This document shows, in pieces, positions 7,336-12,721 of a DNA stretch of 14,523 nt; within the stretch, counting starts at the first letter, position 1; every line of letters starts with the position of its first letter. The stretch spans positions 1 to 14,523 of the forward strand of contig JAISQQ010000177.1 of NCBI GenBank assembly GCA_031274075.1. Reading direction: 5' to 3'. The translations under genes were made by a program, and so were the position numbers. This DNA is from Accumulibacter sp. Its GTDB lineage: Bacteria > Pseudomonadota > Gammaproteobacteria > Burkholderiales > Rhodocyclaceae. Under the pieces are notes generated by a model. That model was not told the DNA's origin. It saw only the letters and a program-made list of their open reading frames with translations, and did no database searches.

Positions 7336-7441
7336 GAGTGCGATGGCCCGGCGCGCGCCATCCGCCTCAAGGCGCGTCCGAACGGAAAAATGGAAGTAGA
7401 ATGGTAGCTATTTCACTGCCCGCCATCCGGCAAACCGACGA
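7336..7441 (+). promoter_or_regulatory. gntR upstream region
   Basis: This short region contains the palindrome GATGGC-ccggcgcgc-GCCATC (7342-7362), a possible regulatory site, and TAGAAT at 7397-7402 as a possible -10 without a recognisable -35. No strong Shine-Dalgarno precedes the gntR ATG. No gene is seen. Confidence 0.35.
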
Positions 7442-8158
7442 ATGACGCCCCAAGACACCAAACCGGAGAAAATCCAGCCGCGCATGGTCCGGCAGGGCGC
7501 GGCCTCATCGATCAGCGCCCAGGTCTATCGCCAGTTGCGCAGCGCCATCATCCGGGGCGAAATCAGTCCCGGCGAGGGGCTTTCCGAATCGGAAATCGCC
7601 CGCCAGTATTCGACCAGCCGGCAGCCCGTCCGCGAAGCCTTCATCAAGCTGGCCGAGGAACGCCTGGTCAACATCCAGCCGCAGCGCGGCACCTTCGTCG
7701 TCAAGATTTCCGTCGCCGAGGTCCTGGACGCCCGTTTCGTCCGCGAAGCCCTCGAAGTCGCCGTCACGCGCAAGGCCGCGACGTCCGCGCCGCTTTCCGC
7801 CGTCAAGGAGCTGCGCCGCCTGGTCGACCGGCAGGACGCGCTCGAACCCGGCCACAACGAAGAATTCCTCGCCCTCGACGAGGAATTCCACCGCACGCTC
7901 GCACTGTCGGTAGGCCATGCCTACGCCTGGCGGGTCATCGAGGGCATCAAGGCGCAGATGGACCGCGTCCGCTACCTCAGCCTGGACGACGCGACGCCGA
8001 TTCACCTGCTCATCGAACAACACAAACGCATCGTCGAAAGCATCGAGGCGGGCGACCCCACCGTGGCGTCCGCCGCCATGCGCAACCACCTGCGCGAGAT
8101 CACCGTGTCCTTGCCGGATATCGCCACCCGCTTCCCGGAGTTGTTCGCGACGGACTGA
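7442..8158 (+). CDS. GntR-family transcriptional regulator, FadR/FCD subfamily
   Basis: This is a dimeric DNA-binding regulator that responds to a small acid ligand. Of 238 residues, about 22-88 form the winged-helix domain: ISAQVYRQLRSAIIRGEISPGE, LSESEIARQYSTSRQPVREA (47-66) and RLVNIQPQRGTF. From about 95 onward lies the all-helical FCD domain, with the usual metal/ligand set D146 and H150 (LDEEFHRTL), H194 (EQHKRIVESIEAGD) and H216 (MRNHLREI). FCD regulators commonly control operons for gluconate, galactonate, lactate and similar acids, which fits the TRAP and dehydratase genes next door. It converges on the YiaK-like gene with 29 bp between stops. The start is uncertain: the ribosome-binding site is weak and Met15 is an alternative. 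It probably regulates this cluster; the ligand is unknown. Confidence 0.92.
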   Translation: MTPQDTKPEKIQPRMVRQGAASSISAQVYRQLRSAIIRGEISPGEGLSESEIARQYSTSRQPVREAFIKLAEERLVNIQPQRGTFVVKISVAEVLDARFVREALEVAVTRKAATSAPLSAVKELRRLVDRQDALEPGHNEEFLALDEEFHRTLALSVGHAYAWRVIEGIKAQMDRVRYLSLDDATPIHLLIEQHKRIVESIEAGDPTVASAAMRNHLREITVSLPDIATRFPELFATD

Positions 8159-8187
8159 ACGCCCGGAAAGCGATCGGCCCGGCGGGA

Positions 8188-9213
8188 TTACGCCGCCGTC
8201 CTGCCGGCCAGCGTCATGACTTCGGCCCAGATGTCGTCGTCGACCACGACGCCGTTGGCCCGGTGCTCGGCCCGGATGCGCAAGGTCGATTGCCCCGGAT
8301 AGAGCACTTCCCTGCTTTTTTCGTCGGGGGTCGATGAATTGACGTAATCGGCGACGCTGTCGGCGACCTTGTCGGAAAACTCCGCGCCGCCCAGTTGCCG
8401 CGGATCGAAGACGATGAATACCTGCGAGCAGCCGGTGCAGCTGCCTCGCCCGACCTTGTCGATCTGGTTCGTGGCCAGGCCCTCCGAAAGAATCGCCGCC
8501 AGCGTGTCGAGCAAGATGGCGAAGCCGGAACCCTTCCAGTAGCCGATCGGCAGGATGCGCATGGACTGCTCGATCGGGCCGGGTTCCGCGGTCAGCTTGC
8601 CGTCCTGGTCGAAGCCTCCCGGATACGGCAGTTGCGCGCCCTTGAGCCGGGTGACCTGCAATTTGCCGTAGGAATACTGCGACATGGCCATGTCGAGGAC
8701 GATGTGTCCGTTGCCGCGCGGCACGGCCATGACGAAGGGATTGTTGCCGAGGCGCGTGTTCTTGCCGCCCCAGGACGGCATGCACGACTCGGTATTGGTC
8801 CACAGGAGGGCGGCGTAGCCTTTGTCCGCCGCGTGCCAGCCGTAGGTGCCGCCGCGCATCCAGTGCGTGGTGTCGCGCAGGGTCACGATGCCCACGCCCT
8901 GCTCCGCCGCGATGGCCATCGCCCGGTTGACGGCGAAGAAGGCGTTGAGAATCCCCGGCCCCCGGTGGCCGTCGTAGCTTTCGATGACCCCGACTTCCCT
9001 GAAGATGGCCGGCCGGGCGTGGGCATCGACCCATCCCCGCCGGAGGTAGTCGACGAAGCGCGCGACGCGGTTGACGCCATGCGAATAGACGCCGTCGCAA
9101 CTCGATTCGGCATGAACCCGCGCGCAGGTACGGGCGTCTTCCTCGCGCATGCCCGCGCGGACGAACGCTTCGGTGATGACTTCACAAACCGTTTCAAATG
9201 GAACACGTGCCAT
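8188..9213 (-). CDS. yiaK: YiaK-like 2,3-diketo-L-gulonate reductase (Ldh2/malate-lactate dehydrogenase family)
   Basis: This is an NAD(P)H-dependent oxidoreductase of the Ldh_2 family, unrelated to classical LDH. The closest known protein I recall is E. coli YiaK/DlgD, which reduces 2,3-diketo-L-gulonate to 3-keto-L-gulonate. Of 341 residues (YiaK 332), the diagnostic blocks are GVYSHGVNR (41-49, catalytic His45), HWMRGGTYGW (117-126), the Asn-rich LGNNPF (155-160), DMAMSQYSYG (174-183), ILPIGYWKGSG (220-230) and a C-terminal GVVVDDDIW. The motifs fit YiaK better than ureidoglycolate, sulfolactate or malate dehydrogenases of the family. A GGAG ribosome-binding site (9221-9224) supports the start, and heptad repeats begin four bases upstream of it. 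It lies 362 bp downstream of the dehydratase gene on the same strand, so they are likely cotranscribed, although the gap is full of repeats. The substrate is not proven. Confidence 0.88.
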   Translation of the reverse strand: MARVPFETVCEVITEAFVRAGMREEDARTCARVHAESSCDGVYSHGVNRVARFVDYLRRGWVDAHARPAIFREVGVIESYDGHRGPGILNAFFAVNRAMAIAAEQGVGIVTLRDTTHWMRGGTYGWHAADKGYAALLWTNTESCMPSWGGKNTRLGNNPFVMAVPRGNGHIVLDMAMSQYSYGKLQVTRLKGAQLPYPGGFDQDGKLTAEPGPIEQSMRILPIGYWKGSGFAILLDTLAAILSEGLATNQIDKVGRGSCTGCSQVFIVFDPRQLGGAEFSDKVADSVADYVNSSTPDEKSREVLYPGQSTLRIRAEHRANGVVVDDDIWAEVMTLAGRTAA

Positions 9214-9227
9214 TTCGTTTCTCCATG

Positions 9228-9276
9228 TCAGGTATCAGGGATCAGGTGTCAGATGTCAGGGGACAGGTGTCAGGAG
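9228..9276 (+). repeat. Tandem heptad array (7 units, TCAGGNN)
   Basis: Seven consecutive 7-nt units: TCAGGTA, TCAGGGA, TCAGGTG, TCAGATG, TCAGGGG, ACAGGTG, TCAGGAG. Positions 1-4 are nearly constant and positions 6-7 vary. The array lies four bases upstream of the Shine-Dalgarno of the YiaK-like gene and would be in its 5' leader. Confidence 0.85.
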
Positions 9277-9311
9277 GCAAACCTGCCGCGAAGAAGGGTT
9301 TTTGTCTCCTG

Positions 9312-9380
9312 GAGTGTTTTGCGTTTTAGTTCAGACAGCGATTATTCCCACCCCGTCATTCCGGCGCAAGCCGGAATCCA
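9312..9380 (+). repeat. REP-like hairpin with conserved 5' flank, copy 2
   Basis: The flank (GCGTTTTAGTTCAGACAGCG and following bases) and hairpin ATTCCGGC-GCAA-GCCGGAAT, ending CCAG, match the minus-strand unit at 1704-1772 along nearly their whole length. It is paired with a divergent inverted copy at 9399-9425. Confidence 0.8.
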
Positions 9381-9398
9381 GGGATTCGAGGTACGCAC

Positions 9399-9425
9399 TG
9401 GGTCCCGGCTTTCGCCGGGACGACG
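9399..9425 (-). repeat. Inverted partner REP-like hairpin
   Basis: Its reverse complement reads CGTC-GTCCCGGC-GAAA-GCCGGGAC-CCA and matches 22 of 27 positions of the hairpin at 9354-9380. Four of the five differences are two compensated base pairs in the stem; the fifth changes the loop from GCAA to GAAA, both GNRA. The two hairpins face each other across about 19 bp, like a BIME. Confidence 0.75.
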
Positions 9426-9497
9426 CGCTTGTGCTTATTCCAATGCTCATGCGATGAAATATGTCAAATACTTGACCCGAAAATGCCCTGGTGCGAA

Positions 9498-9574
9498 CAG
9501 AAGACAATCCAGTCACCGGGCGCGAAGCGCCCGCAAACATTACTGTCCTCTGTCCTCCGTCTTCTGTCCTCTGA
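9498..9574 (+). repeat. Heptad-armed palindromic element, copy C
   Basis: The left arm is reduced to CAGAAGACAATCCAGTCACC. The core is GGGCGC-GAA-GCGCCC (9518-9532), then GCAAACATTA, CTG and four heptads TCCTCTG-TCCTCCG-TCTTCTG-TCCTCTG (9546-9573). The orientation and flanks match copy A, including the CCG variant in the second heptad, but the palindrome's central triplet is flipped (GAA where A has TTC). It ends two bases before the dehydratase stop codon. Confidence 0.85.
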
Positions 9575-9575
9575 A

Positions 9576-10787
9576 TCACCAATTCCACAGGGTTCCGTCT
9601 TCCAGGCGGGCCACGGGCAGGAAGGCGGGTTCGTAGGGATACTTCGCGGCCAGGGCTTCGTCGATCTCGACGCCCAGTCCCGGTTTCTCGCCCGGATGCA
9701 TGAGGCCGTCGGCGTAGCTCCAGGCGCACTGGAAGACTTCCATCGTCTGCTCGTGGTAGCCCATGTATTCCTGTATGCCGAAATTGGGAATCGACAGGTC
9801 GAAGTGCAGCGCGGCGCCCATGCACACCGGCGAGAGGTCGGAGGGGCCGTGGCTGCCGGTGCGCACCTGGTACAGCGCCGCCAGATCGGCGATGCGGCGC
9901 ATGTGCGTGATCCCTCCGGCGTGGGTCATGGTGGTACGGATATAGTCGATCAGCTGCTCTTCGATCAGTTGCTTGCAGTCCCAGATACTGTTGAAAACCT
10001 CGCCGACGGCGATCGGCGTGACGGTGTGCTGGCGGATCAGCCGGAAGGCTTCCTGGCTTTCTGCCGGCGTCGGATCCTCTATCCAGAACAGGCGGTAGTC
10101 CTCGACCGACTTGCCAAGGCGGGCGGCTTCGATCGGCGTCATGCGGTGATGCGCGTCGTGCAGCAGGTGGATGTCGAAGCCGAACTTTTCGCGCACGGCG
10201 TCGAACAACCTGGGAATGTAATCGAGGTATTTTTCGGTGGACCAGGACTGCTCTTCCGGCCAGCCCTTGGTCGCCGGCTCGTAGGCGCCGCCGCCGCCCT
10301 TGGATACGCCATAGACCGATTTCATGCCCGGCACGCCGCACTGCACGCGGATGGCCTTGAAGCCTTGTTCCTTGTATCGGGCGAAGGCGTCGAGCGTTTC
10401 CGGGATGTCGCGCCCGGTGCCGTGGCTGTAGACCATCACGCCTTCGCGCGAGGCGCCGCCCAGCAACTGGTATACCGGCATCTTGGCGAGCTTGCCCTTG
10501 ATGTCCCAGAGCGCCATGTCGACCGCGGCGATGGCCGACATGCTCACCGCGCCGCGCCGCCAGTAGGCGCCGCGGTACAGATACTGCCAGGTGTCCTCGA
10601 TCTTGCGCGGATCGCGCCCGATCAGCAGCGGGCAAACGTGATCCTTGAGATACGACGCCACCGCCAGTTCGCGGCCGTTCAGCGTGGCGTCGCCCAGGCC
10701 GCTCACCCCGTCGTCCGTGGTGATTTTCAAGGTCACGAAATTCCGCCCCGGACAACAAACGATCACATCCGCACCGACAATCTTCAT
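9576..10787 (-). CDS. rspA: RspA-like acid-sugar dehydratase (enolase superfamily, D-mannonate dehydratase subgroup)
   Basis: This is a Mg-dependent enolase-superfamily enzyme expected to dehydrate a sugar acid (D-mannonate, D-gluconate or a relative) to a 2-keto-3-deoxy acid. At 403 residues it matches E. coli RspA (404) and the ManD subgroup in length. It shows [11 protein letters not shown] (12-22), [10 protein letters not shown] (32-41), GAYWRRG (73-79), R147 and Y159 of the subgroup active site, LLHDAHHR with metal ligand D211 and catalytic H213, metal ligands E237 and E263, H313 in [11 protein letters not shown], and the C-terminal LEDGTLWNW. Pro315 sits where efficient ManDs have Ala, as in RspA, so mannonate activity is probably low. 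The ATG at 10787 has a strong AAAGGAGAG ribosome-binding site; the frame extends upstream without support. It is divergent from dctP and upstream of the YiaK-like gene. Confidence 0.92.
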   Translation of the reverse strand: MKIVGADVIVCCPGRNFVTLKITTDDGVSGLGDATLNGRELAVASYLKDHVCPLLIGRDPRKIEDTWQYLYRGAYWRRGAVSMSAIAAVDMALWDIKGKLAKMPVYQLLGGASREGVMVYSHGTGRDIPETLDAFARYKEQGFKAIRVQCGVPGMKSVYGVSKGGGGAYEPATKGWPEEQSWSTEKYLDYIPRLFDAVREKFGFDIHLLHDAHHRMTPIEAARLGKSVEDYRLFWIEDPTPAESQEAFRLIRQHTVTPIAVGEVFNSIWDCKQLIEEQLIDYIRTTMTHAGGITHMRRIADLAALYQVRTGSHGPSDLSPVCMGAALHFDLSIPNFGIQEYMGYHEQTMEVFQCAWSYADGLMHPGEKPGLGVEIDEALAAKYPYEPAFLPVARLEDGTLWNW

Positions 10788-11116
10788 TTTTCTCTCCTTT
10801 CGCTCTTGGTATCGACCGCCGCGACGCCCCCTGGCGCGCAACGTCGGTAGTATAACAGATTTACCATACAAGTCTGCCATAAATTTCGATAGCTTCCAAG
10901 CCCTTCCGGAAACGCCGTGGACGGCGGGTGGATACAGCGGATACCCGCAGATACGGCGGATGGAAGCTCCGGGAAAGTTTTTTTCACCAACCGTCTTGCA
11001 CGGGTAGACAAAGTTCATTACCATACCAAGCTAAAGCGTAATATCAAGAATCGAGGGGCTGTCGCAAAAGCGAGCCTCTTGATCGGTCCATCATCTTTTA
11101 CACAGGAGGTAAAGAA
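10788..11116. promoter_or_regulatory. Divergent control region between the dehydratase and TRAP operons
   Basis: This 329-bp region is lower in GC than its surroundings and holds no gene. Toward the dehydratase, the minus strand has TATACT (about 10849-10854) as a good -10. The 9-mer TTACCATAC followed within 1 bp by AAG occurs at 10861-10869 and 11018-11026, and is a candidate operator. Toward dctP, TTGCAC with TACCAT 17 bp downstream, or TAATAT (11039-11044), could be promoter elements. A hairpin (11057-11076: GGCT, CGC, AAAA, GCG, AGCC) sits in the dctP leader, and AGGAGGT (11104-11110) is a near-perfect Shine-Dalgarno for dctP. Confidence 0.5.
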
Positions 11117-12106
11117 ATGAAAGTCGGTAGAATCCTTGCGGCATGTGTGACGCTGGCCGCGGCGAGCGGCGTATTCGCCGCCTCGCCGATCACCATCAAG
11201 GTCGGCGACAACTGGGGCGAAAGCCATCCGATGGCGGCGGCGCTGGACAAGGTGTTCAAGCCCCAGGTCGAGAAGGGCAGCAACGGCGCCATTACAGTAG
11301 ACGTGTATCACTCCGGCACGCTGGGAAATGAAGGCGATCTCTGGAACGGCGTGAGGAACGGCACCATCGAGGTGGCCGTCGTCGGCACGCCGATGAACCA
11401 GGAATATCCCACCATGATGATTTCCGACTGGCCTTTCCTGTACCGGGATCTGAATCACGCGAAGAAGGTCTGGACGGGTCCCATCGCGGATGAAATCAAC
11501 GCCGGATTCCACCAGAAATTCCCCACCGTGCATATGCTGGGCTGGGGGCCGAACAGCGCCCGCACCTTCACCAGCAACAAGAAGCTGGCTTCGGTGGACG
11601 ATTTCAAGGGGCAGAAATTCCGCATGCCTTCCAATCCCATCCACGTCGGCATCGCGCAGAACCTCGGCGCCAGCGCCCAGGTCATTCCCTTGGGCGAACT
11701 GTTCAGCGCCCTGGAAACCAAGGTCGTCGACGGCCAGGATAACGGCATGGTGACGGTGATCAGCGAGGCTTTCTACGAGGTGCAGAAGTATCTCTATGAA
11801 ACCAACCACATCATCGCCACGCTGGAAATCATCGTCAGCGCCCCCTTCTTCGACAAACTGAGCGCGGAACATCAAAAAGTGATCCGGGACGCGGCCAGGG
11901 CGACGGCCGAAAAAGCCTGGGACGACTATATCGCCAGCGTCGACAAGGATCGCCAGTTCCTCAAGGACAAGGGCGTGACGGTCACTTCGTGTTCGGCGGC
12001 CGATCAGCAGAAAATCATCGAATTGATCAAGCCGCTGACCGACAAGCTGTACGCGGAGCAGGCCTGGGCCAAACCGCTGACCGACAAGATAAAGGCGGTC
12101 CAATAA
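11117..12106 (+). CDS. dctP: TRAP transporter periplasmic solute-binding protein, DctP family
   Basis: This is the extracytoplasmic receptor that captures a carboxylate-bearing substrate and delivers it to the DctQM membrane pair. Of 329 residues, the first 21-22 form a Sec signal peptide (MKVGRILAACVTLAAASGVFA, then AS). The mature domain has YHSGTLGNEGDLWNGVRNGTIE (64-85), SDWPFLYRD (103-111), WGPNSARTFTSNKK (143-156) and KFRMPSNPIHVG (167-178). In that last block Arg169 is the family's salt-bridge residue for the substrate carboxylate. It is followed by PLGELFSALETKVVDGQDN (191-209). The strong AGGAGGT fits a highly expressed binding protein, as does the terminator-like hairpin after the gene. 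The substrate is inferred, not shown, to be a sugar acid, from the dehydratase and YiaK-like neighbours. Confidence 0.93.
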   Translation: MKVGRILAACVTLAAASGVFAASPITIKVGDNWGESHPMAAALDKVFKPQVEKGSNGAITVDVYHSGTLGNEGDLWNGVRNGTIEVAVVGTPMNQEYPTMMISDWPFLYRDLNHAKKVWTGPIADEINAGFHQKFPTVHMLGWGPNSARTFTSNKKLASVDDFKGQKFRMPSNPIHVGIAQNLGASAQVIPLGELFSALETKVVDGQDNGMVTVISEAFYEVQKYLYETNHIIATLEIIVSAPFFDKLSAEHQKVIRDAARATAEKAWDDYIASVDKDRQFLKDKGVTVTSCSAADQQKIIELIKPLTDKLYAEQAWAKPLTDKIKAVQ

Positions 12107-12117
12107 TCCGCCGGTTT

Positions 12118-12160
12118 CCGGAAAAACCCCATGAAACCAATCCATGGGGTTTTTTTCCGG
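12118..12160 (+). terminator. Intrinsic terminator/attenuator between dctP and dctQ
   Basis: The stem AAAAACCCCATG (12122-12133) pairs with CATGGGGTTTTT (12143-12154) over a 9-nt loop. Seven T residues occupy 12150-12156, and flanking CCGG/CCGG extends the symmetry. It begins 12 bp after the dctP stop and precedes dctQ by 30 bp. Partial termination here would give more binding protein than membrane subunits. Confidence 0.8.
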
Positions 12161-12190
12161 GTTTCGTCATTCAGATTTGGTAAAACTTGA

Positions 12191-12712
12191 ATGAAAAATT
12201 TTCTGGACGCGCTTTTCCGGGGCGTGGAGATCCTGATGGCGTCTTTTCTGACGGTCATGATCGCCCTGGTTTTCACCAACGTGGTATTGCGCTACGTTTT
12301 TTCCACAGGCTTCGCCTGGTCCGAGGAAATCGCCCGGCTGTGTTTCATCTACCTGGTTTACCTCGGTTCCATCGGCGCCATGCGGGACAACCAGCACCTC
12401 ATCATCGACAGCGTGCTGACCCGCGTGCCGGTCATGGCGCAAAAGACCATTTATTTCCTGGTGCAGGCCGGAATCATCTGGGTCATGGGCATCCTGACCG
12501 TCGGCAGTTGGCATCTGGTCATCCAGAACCTCAACGACCGCTGGGTCGCCTCCCAGTATCCCATCTACCTGGTCTATGGGGTCGGACTCGTCACCGGCGT
12601 TTCGATCACCATCATCGCGCTGGCCAACATCTACCGTCTCGTCGTGTTCAAGATGCCCGTCATCGAGCTTTTGGCCATTCGCGACGATTCCGGACAGGAA
12701 AACCTGCAATAG
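12191..12712 (+). CDS. dctQ: TRAP transporter small membrane subunit, DctQ family
   Basis: This four-helix inner-membrane protein pairs with DctM to form the sodium-driven TRAP permease. It has 173 residues, typical for the family. The N-terminal helix (about 12-36, VEILMASFLTVMIALVFTNV) is followed by the family motif LRYVFSTGFAWSEEIARLCFIY, with the conserved Trp-Ser-Glu-Glu, then further hydrophobic segments near 86-106 and 125-148. The start ATG at 12191 lacks a good ribosome-binding site, so expression may be low. The gene follows dctP across a terminator-like hairpin and ends 9 bp before dctM. Assignment to the family is secure; the substrate follows dctP. Confidence 0.9.
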   Translation: MKNFLDALFRGVEILMASFLTVMIALVFTNVVLRYVFSTGFAWSEEIARLCFIYLVYLGSIGAMRDNQHLIIDSVLTRVPVMAQKTIYFLVQAGIIWVMGILTVGSWHLVIQNLNDRWVASQYPIYLVYGVGLVTGVSITIIALANIYRLVVFKMPVIELLAIRDDSGQENLQ

Positions 12713-12721
12713 GAGAAGATC

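Larger units (their letters stand above)
9214..9575. repeat. Repeat-filled gap between dehydratase and dehydrogenase genes
   Basis: No gene is supported in these 362 bp. They contain the yiaK-like ribosome-binding site, a seven-unit heptad array (9228-9276), the REP-like unit with its flank (9312-9380), a second inverted REP-like hairpin (9399-9425), about 70 bp of unassigned sequence including ACCCGAAAATGC (9475-9486; reverse complement at 1591-1602), and heptad element C (9498-9574) directly after the dehydratase stop. Confidence 0.75.

Noticed and set aside
7245..7445. Small plus-strand open frames upstream of gntR
   Set aside because: They run through the MITE-like element and heptads, have no ribosome-binding site and no recognisable product.
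9228..9276. Tandem heptads considered as a CRISPR array
   Set aside because: Units are 7 nt with no spacers and there are no cas genes. The direct repeat units are far too short.
9429..10850. A plus-strand open frame opposite the dehydratase gene
   Set aside because: It starts in repeat sequence and runs antisense to an intact, well-recognised enzyme.
10788..11024. N-terminal extension of the dehydratase to an upstream ATG
   Set aside because: The internal ATG at 10787 has a strong ribosome-binding site and gives the family's MKIVGADV start. The extension covers the divergent promoter region.
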